A stretch of DNA of 64,000 bases, from assembly GCA_035296325.1 (NCBI GenBank), contig DATHBD010000044.1, positions 92,967 through 156,966 on the forward strand, in the 5' to 3' direction. This document shows positions 41,467-49,989 of this stretch, one piece after another; the stretch's first letter is position 1; each line of letters starts with the position of its first letter. Both the position numbers and the translations under genes were made by a program. The stretch comes from DATHBD01 sp035296325. GTDB lineage: Bacteria > Actinomycetota > Actinomycetes > Mycobacteriales > Micromonosporaceae. A model generated the notes under the pieces. That model was not told where the DNA came from. It did not search any database and worked only from the letters and a program-made list of their open reading frames with translations.

Positions 41467-42501
41467 TCACATCACGATGGCGACCTTGCCCGCGCTGGCC
41501 TCGTCGGCGGTCCGGTACGCCTGCTCAGCGTCACGCAGACCGAACCGGTGAGTCACCGCCACCTCCGGGTGCAGGCCCCACCGGTCGAGCCGGTGCACAA
41601 GTTCCTCCATCCGGCCGATGCTGGTGACCCAGGACCCGAGCAGCGTCAGTTGCGGGTGGATCAGCGCCGGGCTGGCGTCCACCTCGAGTCGGCCGCCCTC
41701 GCCGACGAGCACGCAGCGACCCCAGTGGCGGGTGCCGGTGACGGCGGTGAGCCGGCCCTGCGCGGAGCCGGACGCGTCCACGGACACCTCACACCCCAGA
41801 CCGGACGTCAGGTCGGCGATCTGGGCGTCGGCATCGGGGCCGGCCGGCACGGCGTGGTCGATCGCGCCGATCCGCAGCGCGAGGTCCAGCCGTTCCGCCG
41901 AGATGTCCACGCCGATCCGCAGCGGCGCGCCCATCTTCCCGGCCAGCAGCCCGACGGCCAGCCCCACCGGCCCCATGCCGGTGATCAGGGCGGCGTCCCG
42001 CCCGGACAGGTCCGCGCGGCACAGCGCCTGGTACGCCGTACCGAAGCTGCACGCCACGCTCGACCCGTCGACGTAGGAGAGCGAGTCCGGCAGCGGCACG
42101 CAGGTGGACTCCTCGGCGAGCAGGTAGTCCGCGTGGCCGCCGTCGCGCTGCCAGCCGTACGCGGCGCGCAGCGGCGAGGTACAGCTGATCATGTACCCGT
42201 CCCGGCAGTCGGCGCAGAGCCCGCACCCGCTGATGTGGTAGAGCACGACCCGGTCGCCCACCCGGAACCGCCGGCATCCCGGCCCCACGTCGACGATGTC
42301 GCCGCAGGGCTCGTGGCCGCCGATGACGCCCTGGTACGCCTCCGGGCCCCTGCCGAGGTGCTCCCGGTAGATCGCGCGCAGATCGCTGCCGCAGATGCTG
42401 GACGCGCGCATCTTCACCACGACCTGACCGTGCCCCGGCTTCGGGTCCTCGACATCGGCGAGCACCACCCGGCGCTGCCCAGGCAGGTACACGCCGAGCA
42501 T
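41467..42501 (-). CDS. Zinc-dependent alcohol/polyol dehydrogenase (MDR)
   Basis: Protein of 344 residues. Catalytic zinc site Cys in SSICGSDLRA and GGHEPCGDIV; structural zinc loop CGLCADCRDGYMISC complete with four cysteines; nucleotide loop TGMGPVGLAVGLLAG, with DISAERLDLALRIG after it. Likely oxidises a sugar alcohol or a sugar C-OH. Last gene of a four-gene operon: 2 nt after the aldo-keto reductase gene. Substrate unknown. Confidence 0.87.
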   Translation of the reverse strand: MLGVYLPGQRRVVLADVEDPKPGHGQVVVKMRASSICGSDLRAIYREHLGRGPEAYQGVIGGHEPCGDIVDVGPGCRRFRVGDRVVLYHISGCGLCADCRDGYMISCTSPLRAAYGWQRDGGHADYLLAEESTCVPLPDSLSYVDGSSVACSFGTAYQALCRADLSGRDAALITGMGPVGLAVGLLAGKMGAPLRIGVDISAERLDLALRIGAIDHAVPAGPDADAQIADLTSGLGCEVSVDASGSAQGRLTAVTGTRHWGRCVLVGEGGRLEVDASPALIHPQLTLLGSWVTSIGRMEELVHRLDRWGLHPEVAVTHRFGLRDAEQAYRTADEASAGKVAIVM

Positions 42502-42503
42502 GC

Positions 42504-43535
42504 TCAGCCCGCCTTGGTCGGATCGATCGGGCCCTCGCCGGCCTCGGTGGTCCGGATCAGCTCGGCGAGTTCGTCGTAGTCCTCGGAGGTCAGTTCCAGC
42601 GTCGCGGCCGGCAGCCAGCCCTTGACCTGTTCCGGGTTGCGGGCACCGACGATGGCGCTGGTGACCCCGCGCCAGGCCAGCGCCCAGGCCACGGCGATCA
42701 CCGGTACGCCGACGCCGTGCCGCTCCGCGATCGGGCGCAGCCCGTCGGCGAGCGCCAGGTTGCGGTGCAACGCCTCGCCGGTGAAGTCGGAGTGGCTGGA
42801 TCGCCAGTCGTCCGCCGGCAGGCTCTGGATGCGCTCCGCCGACATCTTGCCGGTGAGCAGGCCGGACTGCATCGGGCTGTAGACGATGACGCCGGTGCTG
42901 TTGTCGGCGCACCAGGGCAGCAGTTCCTCGGCGGCCTCCCGGTGGATCATCGAGAACGGTGGCTGCAGCGAGTCGACGTGGCCGATCGCCTCCGCCTGGG
43001 AGAGCGCCGCGACATCGTGGTTGGAGAACCCGATCGCCCGGACCTTCCCCTCCTGGCGCAGGTCGACGAGGGTCGACCAGTAGTCGTGCAGCGACGTGCC
43101 GTCCTGCGGCGGCCAGTGCACCTGGTAGAGGTCGATGCGCTCCACGCCGAGCCGGCGCAGCGAGGCCTCCACCTCGGTGCGGATGCTCTCCGGCGCCAGA
43201 ATGTTCTTGGGCGCCTGCTCCGGACGTTCCGCGTCGAAGATCAGGCCGCACTTGGTGAAGATGAACGGTCGATCGTTCTCGGGGAAGTCCCGTACCGCCC
43301 GTCCGACGACCTCCTCGGAGCGGCCCAGGCCGTAGACCGGCGCCGTGTCGATCCAGTTGACACCCTGCTCGACCCCGTACCGGATGGCCGCCAGCGATTC
43401 GTCGTCGTCCTGGCTGCCCCAGCCGAACTTCCAGCCACCACCACCGATCGCCCACGCACCGAAGCCGACCCTCGTGATCTCCATGCCGGTGGTGCCGAGT
43501 TCCCTGGTACCCACCGATGCGCTCTGTTGGGTCAT
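42504..43535 (-). CDS. Aldo/keto reductase
   Basis: NADPH-dependent barrel enzyme of 343 residues. Seen: RVGFGAWAIGGGGW, NWIDTAPVYGLGRSEEVVG (catalytic Asp and Tyr), FIFTKCGL (Lys), DLYQVHWPP (His), GFSNHD and SAIVGARNPEQV. Probably reduces or oxidises an aldose or keto-sugar. Third gene of the operon, ATGA overlap with the GH43-like gene upstream. Confidence 0.87.
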   Translation of the reverse strand: MTQQSASVGTRELGTTGMEITRVGFGAWAIGGGGWKFGWGSQDDDESLAAIRYGVEQGVNWIDTAPVYGLGRSEEVVGRAVRDFPENDRPFIFTKCGLIFDAERPEQAPKNILAPESIRTEVEASLRRLGVERIDLYQVHWPPQDGTSLHDYWSTLVDLRQEGKVRAIGFSNHDVAALSQAEAIGHVDSLQPPFSMIHREAAEELLPWCADNSTGVIVYSPMQSGLLTGKMSAERIQSLPADDWRSSHSDFTGEALHRNLALADGLRPIAERHGVGVPVIAVAWALAWRGVTSAIVGARNPEQVKGWLPAATLELTSEDYDELAELIRTTEAGEGPIDPTKAG

Positions 43536-44551
43536 GACGCCATCTTCTCCTCATTTGATACGTCCCGGTGTGGAACATCTGATTCGGCAAGGGTCGCGCT
43601 GGCGAGGCCGTACCGCCACGGGCCGTTGCCGGCGCGTTCCTGGAAGAACAGGGTGAGTTCGCCGTCGTGGATGACCACGGTGGCGTGGCCGATCTCGCCG
43701 GGCCCGTCCGGATCCAGGACGGAGCCCACCACGTGGTACGGCCCGAGCGGTTGCGGGGCGATGGCGAAGAACACCCGTTGTCGATCCCCGACCTGGGCGC
43801 CGGACCGGAAGCAGACCGCGTTGAGCAGCACCCGTCCGTCCGGCAGCTGCACCAGCTGGGCGCCTTCCAGGCCCCACTCGTACGCCGGATCACCGAGCTG
43901 GTTGTGATCGGGCACCTGATCGTGGCGCAGGATCGCGCCGAGCCGCTCCCACGGGCCGTGCCAGTCCCCGCTCGAGCTGCGGGCCAGGTAGAGATCCGGC
44001 TGCCCGACCACGGAGAACCCGGAGTAGATCAGGTACCGCTCGCCATCGATCTCCGCCGGGTGCGGGTCGTAGATGCCCGCCTCGCCGGTGCCCGGCAGGG
44101 ATTCCAGCGCCGTCGCCCGGTGCGTGAACGAGGCGCCGCCGTCGGTCGAGACGAGGTGCTCGACCCGGCCGCCCAGCACGTTGTACTCCGTCTGGACGAA
44201 CATGTGCAGGGTGTCGCCGTCGGCGATGACCCCGGGCGCGACCACGGCGCTTCCGCTGACCGGAGCGCCGCTGGCCGTGTTGAGCTCGGACGGCGGGTGC
44301 AGCCGCCACGGCCCGGCCGGGCTCTTCGCGGTGGCGTGCAGGATCTCGTAGCGGTACCCCTCGAAGGCGGCGGTGCCGAAGAGGTGCCACCGCTTGCCCA
44401 CGCGGACCGGACACGGGTCCTTGACGCTGGCGTACGGGTGCGGCTCCATGGCCAACGTCGTCCGCCGGAGCCGGGCCAGTGTCCGGGGCTCGGCCAGCTC
44501 ATCGGCCGGCTGCGCACCCGGTCCCGAGGTCCGGCCGGCCGGGTCGGTCAT
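43532..44551 (-). CDS. GH43-like five-bladed propeller glycosidase
   Basis: Protein of 339 residues without signal peptide. SVKDPCPVRVGKRWHLFG holds the catalytic-base Asp of GH43/GH117/GH130-like propellers; later blades read YDPHPAEIDGERYLIYSGFS, YEWGLEGAQLVQL (possible acid Glu) and IGHATVVIHDGELTLFF. It might remove arabinofuranosyl or galactofuranosyl groups, or be a phosphorylase relative; the exact family needs a profile search. Overlaps the glycosyltransferase stop by ATGA. Confidence 0.7.
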   Translation of the reverse strand: MTDPAGRTSGPGAQPADELAEPRTLARLRRTTLAMEPHPYASVKDPCPVRVGKRWHLFGTAAFEGYRYEILHATAKSPAGPWRLHPPSELNTASGAPVSGSAVVAPGVIADGDTLHMFVQTEYNVLGGRVEHLVSTDGGASFTHRATALESLPGTGEAGIYDPHPAEIDGERYLIYSGFSVVGQPDLYLARSSSGDWHGPWERLGAILRHDQVPDHNQLGDPAYEWGLEGAQLVQLPDGRVLLNAVCFRSGAQVGDRQRVFFAIAPQPLGPYHVVGSVLDPDGPGEIGHATVVIHDGELTLFFQERAGNGPWRYGLASATLAESDVPHRDVSNEEKMAS

Positions 44552-45834
44552 GCCGAAACCTCCTGCCCCGGCGCACCCGTTGCACTCGCCGCCGCGACGG
44601 CGCCCGGTACGGGCGGCGCGGCCAGGAACGTCGGCGCATCGGCGGGCATGGCCAGCGTCGCGTTGTCGGCCCGCCGGGCGGCCAGCGCCGCGTCCATCAA
44701 CGCCGTCATCTCCGCCGCGATCGCGTCCCACTCGTGCCGGCGGGCCAGCGGCGCCACCCGGGCGTCGCGCTCGTCCGTGGAGTCCTCACGTACCGCGGTG
44801 CAGGCCCGCGCGAATTCGGCGCCGTCGTCGGCGAACCGCACCACCGCATCCCAGTCGGCCACCACGTCGGGGACCCGGGTGGACACCACCGGCAGGCCGG
44901 CCGCCAGGTACTCCAGCGTCTTGGTCGGGCTGATCGAGCGGGTCGCGTCGTTCAGCGCGAACGGCATGATGGCCACGTCGAACTTGGCCATCACGTGCGG
45001 GAGCTGGTCGTAGGTCTGCATGCCGGGATAGATCAGGTTCGGCGCCACCGGCAGATCGGAGGGCTCGATCTTGGCGATCGGACCGACCAGGTGGATGTCC
45101 CAGTCGTGCAGCTTCGCCGCCATGTCGGCGATGAGCTGCAGGTCGAGACGCTCGTCCAGCACCCCGACGTAGCCGGCCACCGGGCGCTCGTTTCTCGCCG
45201 CAATCGGACGCAGGTCGCGGGTCTGGGCGTAGTGCTCGGTCTCCACGCCGCTGGGGAACAGATGGGTGTCCTCGACGCCCCGTACCTCGCAGGCGGTGCG
45301 GTAGAGGGAGCGACCGCCGGTGAAGACGAGAGCCGCCCGGCGAAGGGCGCGGCGCTGCATCTGCCCGACCGCCTCGCCGCCGTCGGCGAAGGAGCTGAGG
45401 TCGTCCATCATGTCGTACACCAGCAGGCGGGGCTGGAGCGCTTCGGCGATGGCGATCGCGGTCGGGCCGTAGACCCAGACGTCGCTGCCGGTCGCGGCGT
45501 CGTCGAGCAGGCCCGGAAGCCGGTCGAGGTAGGTCGCGGCACAGCCGGGTGCGCCGTACTCGATTTGGGTGCTGTCGCGCGGGACCTCCAGCCAGACCCG
45601 ACGGACCGGGCCGGCGTCGGCGTGGCGCAGGGTCGGCTGTGCCACGTCGGCGCGCACCGGCTCCTCGACGAACCAGGTGCGCCGCTGTGATGCCAGGCGG
45701 GATATCAGATGCTGTGGGCGCTGCCACACCCAGTCCCACCGGAGATGGGACAGGACGATCAGATCCGGATCGTGCAGTGGTGCTGGGCCGGACGGTGGTT
45801 CAAAGGTGGTGCCCCCCGGGTAATTTACCTTCAT
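44548..45834 (-). CDS. GT4-like glycosyltransferase
   Basis: Cytoplasmic GT-B glycosyltransferase of 428 residues. LIVLSHLRWDWVWQRPQHLISRLA followed by WFVEEP is typical of a transferase group I recall next to UDP-galactopyranose mutase genes. The C-terminal nucleotide-sugar half shows VAGYVGVLDERLD, HLVGPIAKIEPSDL, NLIYPGMQTYDQLP and SPTKTLEYLAAGLPVVST, where the Glu of the E-x7-E region sits. ATG after GGGAGGAAC. First gene of the operon with GH43, reductase and dehydrogenase, an unusual partner for catabolic enzymes. Confidence 0.82.
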   Translation of the reverse strand: MKVNYPGGTTFEPPSGPAPLHDPDLIVLSHLRWDWVWQRPQHLISRLASQRRTWFVEEPVRADVAQPTLRHADAGPVRRVWLEVPRDSTQIEYGAPGCAATYLDRLPGLLDDAATGSDVWVYGPTAIAIAEALQPRLLVYDMMDDLSSFADGGEAVGQMQRRALRRAALVFTGGRSLYRTACEVRGVEDTHLFPSGVETEHYAQTRDLRPIAARNERPVAGYVGVLDERLDLQLIADMAAKLHDWDIHLVGPIAKIEPSDLPVAPNLIYPGMQTYDQLPHVMAKFDVAIMPFALNDATRSISPTKTLEYLAAGLPVVSTRVPDVVADWDAVVRFADDGAEFARACTAVREDSTDERDARVAPLARRHEWDAIAAEMTALMDAALAARRADNATLAMPADAPTFLAAPPVPGAVAAASATGAPGQEVSA

Positions 45835-45910
45835 TGCGACAGTTCCTCCCGACCTGGCACTGCCCTCGACGGGCGGCAATGCGGAGGTAATGCCATACCC
45901 CGGGAAGATT

Positions 45911-45925
45911 TCTTCGAAACGAAGA
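45911..45925. promoter_or_regulatory. Candidate shared operator of the divergent operons
   Basis: TCTTCG-AAA-CGAAGA, perfect 6-bp arms with 3-nt centre, midway in the 136-bp gap between the glycosyltransferase and GH2 starts. Placed to control both directions. Confidence 0.5.
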
Positions 45926-45970
45926 TCGGTCGGGGCGACGGAACGCCTCCGTGCGGGTAGAAGTAGACAT

Positions 45971-48733
45971 ATGACCCCCGCGGACAGTGCCCGCCACCTC
46001 CCCGTCCTGGAACTGCCCGGCCTGGAGGCGCAGGGTCGGGCCAGGCTCGACGGGGTCTGGGAGTTCTTCCCCGGCGACCACCGGAGGGAGGACCTCGACG
46101 GGCTGGTCGGCGCGCCGATCACGGTGCCCGGGCTCTGGGAGGCGCAGGGGTACCTCGACCTGGACGGCGTCGCGTGGTACCGGACCCGCTTCCCGCTCGC
46201 CAACCCGAGTGGGTACTGGACTCTGCGCTTCGGCGCGGTGATGGACTTCGCCGAGGTCTACCTCAACGGCACGCTGATCGGCGGCCATGATCAGGCCTTC
46301 ACGCCGTTCGAGCTGGACGCGACCGCCGCGCTGAAGTCCGGGACGAACATCCTCGACGTGCGCGTCACCGATCCGTCGGTGGACGACCCGGAGCATCCCC
46401 GGCTGATGCACGGCAAGCAGGGCTGGGCCAACCACGTCTTCCCGAGCCGGCCCAGCCTCTACCTCACCTACGGGGGCATCTGGCAGTCCGTGACGCTCGC
46501 CCGGCACGGCGCGGTGGTGATCGACGACATCTGGGTGGACAGCGAACCGGACGACCTCACCATCACCGTCGAGGTCACCAACCGCGGCGCCCAACCCGTG
46601 ACGGCCCGACTCGGCGTACGGAGCCTGCGCACGGTGTACGAGGCCGACCTGGTGCTGGACGGCGGCCAGCGGCGCTCCGTCGCGGTGTACCTGGGTGCCA
46701 CGGGTGCGGCGCGGTGGTCGCCGAGCGCCCCGGAGATGCACCTGGCCCGCGCCGAGGTCCGGGTGGCCGGGCTGGTCAGCGACTCCGCCGAGGTGCGCTA
46801 CGGAATCCGGACCGTCCGCGTGGAGCGCGACCGCATCCTGATCAACGGCGAGCCGTACCGGATGAAGAGTGTGCTGGTGCAGGGCTTCACCGCGGACCGG
46901 CTCTACGCCGAGGGGACCCGTGCGGAGATCACCGAGGAGGTCCGGGCCGCCCAGGCGATGGGCTTCAACACCGTACGGCTGCACATCAAGGCCTTCGACC
47001 CGGTGTACCTCGACGTCTGCGACGAACTCGGCATGCTGGTGCACTGCGACCTGCCGGTGGCTGAGCCGATCGCGCACGACGAACTCGGCGACGGCACGCT
47101 GCTCAGCCGGCGTGCCGTGGCCGCGATCACCCAGCAGGTGCGCCGTGACCGCAACCACCCCAGCATCATCCTCTGGTCGGCCATGAACGAGCTGGGCCTG
47201 GACGGCCCGCCCGGCACCCGGGAGTCCGAGGTGTACGCGCAGTTCGCCCGCACCCTCTACGCCACCGTGCGCGGCGTCGACCCGACCCGACCGGTGATCG
47301 AGAACGACTGGGTGGAGCCCGACCCGGACCGGGTGTTCTCCTCGCCGATCCTGACCGCGCACTGGTACGGCCGGCTGCACGCCGACTACCTGGACAAGCT
47401 CGAGCGCGAGTCGCTGCGCTGGGCCGGCGTCGCGCGACCGCTCTACATCACCGAGTTCGGTGACTGGGGCCTGCCGGACATGCCGAAACTCGAAGAGGCG
47501 CCGTTCTGGGACAGCCGCGAGGTGTACGCGGCCGGACTGGCCGGCTCCCGCTGGCCCGACACGATCGGCCGGTTTCTCATCGAGACGCACCGGTACCAGG
47601 GGTTGTCGGACCGGCTCCAGCTCGAGGTGTTCCGTCGCCATGACCACATCGGCGGGTACTGCGTCACCGAGCTGACCGACGTGCCCCACGAGTTCAACGG
47701 CCTGCTCGACCTGTACCGACGCCCCAAGCCCATCGCCGTGCAGGAGATCACCCGGGGTAACCAGACGGTGCTGCCGATGCTGCACATGGACCGGCTGGTC
47801 GCCACCGGCGGCGAGGCCATCCAAGCAACGGCGCACATCGCCAACGACGGGCCGCCGCTGCAGGATGTCGAGCTCCGCCTCCGGTTCGGGCATTCCGGCG
47901 TCGACGAACCGGGGCTGCACGTGCCGGAGCTGCCCGGGCACCGGGCGGTGCGGGTGGGCTCGGTGACCCTGGCGGCGCCGGACGTGCCCGGCAACCACGA
48001 CCTGCTCCTCAGCCTGTACGCGAGGGGCGAACTGGTGGCGGAGAACCGGTACCCGATCCACGTCGTGACGCCGAGCCCGAGCTCCACCCGCTACCCGCTC
48101 CGCGTGCTCGGCGCTACCAGCCGGGCCGCCCTCGCCGACGTGGGCGCCCTGCCGACCGACGGCGGTCCGCTGGTCGTGGGCGAAGGGGAGTTGGACGCGC
48201 AGGCCGGGGCGGACGCGGCCCGGACGCTCGCCGCCGGGGGCACCGTGGTGGTGCTCGCGCAACGCCCGGAGGCCGCCGACCACTACCCGATCGACGTGGA
48301 ACTCGCCCCCGTGGACACCGCGTGGGGATCGTCGACGTTCCACTTCACCACCGACTCCGGCGCACTGCCCTCGCTGCCCCGGCGCAACCTGCTCGTCGGC
48401 GAGGAGTCCACGGTGCAGGCGACGAGCGTGCTGGCCTCGGTCGACGGGGCGGTGTTCCCGAGTGAGCCGGTGGTCATCGCGTACAAGCCGGTGCCGGGCG
48501 CGATCACCGGCACCGTCGTGGGCCGGCATCAGGTGGGCGACGGGCGGCTGCTGCTCTGCCAGTACCGCCTGGTGGAGCCGGCGCGACGCGGCGACGCCGC
48601 CGCCCGCGCCCTGTTGGGCGACCTGGTGCGCTGGGCAGCCGACCCGCGGCCGGAAATGGCCATGGCGACCGTACCCTCGGATGACGGGCGGGTCATTACC
48701 TACTACGGCTACGAGGAAGGGAGTGGGCGGTGA
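45971..48733 (+). CDS. Glycoside hydrolase family 2 enzyme
   Basis: Protein of 920 residues, intracellular. N-terminal sugar-binding jelly roll (YWTLRFGAVMDFAEVYLNGTLIGGHDQAFTPF), Ig-like domain, TIM barrel with acid/base Glu in ILWSAMNELGL and nucleophile Glu in LYITEFGDWGL, plus additional beta domains in the last 300 residues. Beta-galactosidase, beta-glucuronidase or a related specificity is possible; GalT downstream favours galactosides. ATG after a short AGAAGT. GTGA overlap with galT. Confidence 0.88.
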   Translation: MTPADSARHLPVLELPGLEAQGRARLDGVWEFFPGDHRREDLDGLVGAPITVPGLWEAQGYLDLDGVAWYRTRFPLANPSGYWTLRFGAVMDFAEVYLNGTLIGGHDQAFTPFELDATAALKSGTNILDVRVTDPSVDDPEHPRLMHGKQGWANHVFPSRPSLYLTYGGIWQSVTLARHGAVVIDDIWVDSEPDDLTITVEVTNRGAQPVTARLGVRSLRTVYEADLVLDGGQRRSVAVYLGATGAARWSPSAPEMHLARAEVRVAGLVSDSAEVRYGIRTVRVERDRILINGEPYRMKSVLVQGFTADRLYAEGTRAEITEEVRAAQAMGFNTVRLHIKAFDPVYLDVCDELGMLVHCDLPVAEPIAHDELGDGTLLSRRAVAAITQQVRRDRNHPSIILWSAMNELGLDGPPGTRESEVYAQFARTLYATVRGVDPTRPVIENDWVEPDPDRVFSSPILTAHWYGRLHADYLDKLERESLRWAGVARPLYITEFGDWGLPDMPKLEEAPFWDSREVYAAGLAGSRWPDTIGRFLIETHRYQGLSDRLQLEVFRRHDHIGGYCVTELTDVPHEFNGLLDLYRRPKPIAVQEITRGNQTVLPMLHMDRLVATGGEAIQATAHIANDGPPLQDVELRLRFGHSGVDEPGLHVPELPGHRAVRVGSVTLAAPDVPGNHDLLLSLYARGELVAENRYPIHVVTPSPSSTRYPLRVLGATSRAALADVGALPTDGGPLVVGEGELDAQAGADAARTLAAGGTVVVLAQRPEAADHYPIDVELAPVDTAWGSSTFHFTTDSGALPSLPRRNLLVGEESTVQATSVLASVDGAVFPSEPVVIAYKPVPGAITGTVVGRHQVGDGRLLLCQYRLVEPARRGDAAARALLGDLVRWAADPRPEMAMATVPSDDGRVITYYGYEEGSGR

Positions 48734-49716
48734 GTGAGCGGCGCTACGACCCAACCGTCGGCGAGTGGCGCGCGATCACGAACGCGACCGCGACCGCCAA
48801 CCGGCCGGACAGCGAGCGGGCCGACGTGCCGGCCCCGTGCGCCCTGTGCCAGATCTTCGATCCCGGGTCGGAGGTGGACGTGCCGCGCAAGGGATACCGG
48901 TTCGCGGTCGTCGCCGACGTGATCGACCCGCCCTCGGCGAAGGTGCCCGCGACGGCCCTGCAGCCGGTGGCGCCGGCGCTCGGCGTGTCCGAGACGGTGG
49001 TGTACACCGACCGGCACGAGGAGAGCCTCAGCAGCCTCGACGTCCCGCACCTCGCCCGGCTGGTCGACGTCTGGGCGGACCGGTACGCATCCATCGGGGC
49101 GCGCGAGGACGTGGCGTACGTCTTCATGTTCGAGCAGCGCAGCTCCTCGACGGGGCCGCCCGGTGCCCCGGCGCACCCGCATGGTCGCATCCACGCGTAT
49201 CGCGACATCCCGCCGGTGCCGATGCGCGAGCTGCGGACCGCGGCCGAGCACCGCGCGCGCGCCGGCACCTGCGTGTACTGCGACATCGTCGCGCAGGAGA
49301 CCGCATCCGGGCTCCGGGTGGTGGCCCAAAACCAGCAGTTCGTGGCGTACGTGCCCTTCGCCGCCCGGTTCCCGTACGAGGTGCACCTGGCCAGCAAGCG
49401 CCACGCCACCTCGTTGCTCGACCTGACCGACCCTGAGCGGTACGACCTCGCCGACCTGCTGCGCACCGTCCTCATCGCGTACGACGGGCTCTTCGACGCC
49501 CCGCCGTCGTACATCATGTCGATGCACCAGGCGCCGACCGGGGATGGGCAGTGGCTCCCGGTGAGCCACTTCCACATCGAGTTGACGGCGCCGCACCAGA
49601 GTTCGACCTGGATGGGCAACCTCGCCGGCGAGGAGCTCGGCGCCGGCGTCTTCGTCAACGACAGCCCGCCCGAGGTCAGCGCCGCCCAGCTTCGAGCCGC
49701 TGTGGCACCGCCGTAG
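48730..49716 (+). CDS. galT: Galactose-1-phosphate uridylyltransferase
   Basis: Leloir-pathway enzyme of 328 residues that swaps UMP between UDP-glucose and galactose 1-phosphate. The HPH active site is at 149-151 (PAHPHGRIHAY; H151 would be uridylylated). Zinc cysteines CALC and CVYCDIV; C-terminal half YEVHLASKRHATSL and SHFHIEL. GTG start coupled to the GH2 gene. Galactokinase and epimerase genes are not in the window. Links the GH2 product galactose to UDP-galactose, also a donor for the divergent glycosyltransferase. Confidence 0.9.
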   Translation: MSERRYDPTVGEWRAITNATATANRPDSERADVPAPCALCQIFDPGSEVDVPRKGYRFAVVADVIDPPSAKVPATALQPVAPALGVSETVVYTDRHEESLSSLDVPHLARLVDVWADRYASIGAREDVAYVFMFEQRSSSTGPPGAPAHPHGRIHAYRDIPPVPMRELRTAAEHRARAGTCVYCDIVAQETASGLRVVAQNQQFVAYVPFAARFPYEVHLASKRHATSLLDLTDPERYDLADLLRTVLIAYDGLFDAPPSYIMSMHQAPTGDGQWLPVSHFHIELTAPHQSSTWMGNLAGEELGAGVFVNDSPPEVSAAQLRAAVAPP

Positions 49717-49719
49717 CAG

Positions 49720-49830
49720 GCACCCCCCTCCGCGCAGCCCTCCTTCCGCGCAGCCCTCCTTCCGCGCCGCCCTCTTCCGCGCAGCACCCCCTTCCGCGCA
49801 GCACCCCCTTCCGCGCAGCCCTCCTTCCGT
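49720..49830. repeat. Seven-unit pyrimidine-rich tandem repeat
   Basis: Units of 15-17 bp, consensus CAGCCCTCCTTCCGCG with CAGCACCCCCTTCCGCG variants, directly after the galT stop. Not a CRISPR: units are contiguous without spacers. Confidence 0.85.
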
Positions 49831-49844
49831 CCCACCGCGTGGCC

Positions 49845-49892
49845 GATCTTGGAATTTTAGGCACCAATAGTGGTGCCAGATCCTCCAAGATC
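49845..49892. repeat. Nested palindromic intergenic element
   Basis: Outer arms GATCTTGGA (49845-49853) / TCCAAGATC (49884-49892), inner perfect arms GGCACCA (49860-49866) / TGGTGCC (49871-49877) with loop ATAG. It lies between convergent galT and kinase genes and may terminate both. The outer arms resemble those of the element at 53709-53780. Confidence 0.75.
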
Positions 49893-49989
49893 TGTGACCC
49901 GGGGCGCTGTGGCGCAGCACGAATCGGCGTAAATCGGACGAGTCGCCGGGAGCAGGTGAGCGGCGGAGCGTCGAGCGGCGGGACTACAG

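Noticed and set aside
41467..43893. 808-codon open frame spanning the dehydrogenase and beyond
   Set aside because: Only the last 345 codons encode a protein; the upstream part is out of frame with the aldo-keto reductase and has no similarity.
49720..49830. Possible CRISPR array
   Set aside because: Units of 15-17 bp are contiguous with no unique spacers and no cas genes nearby.
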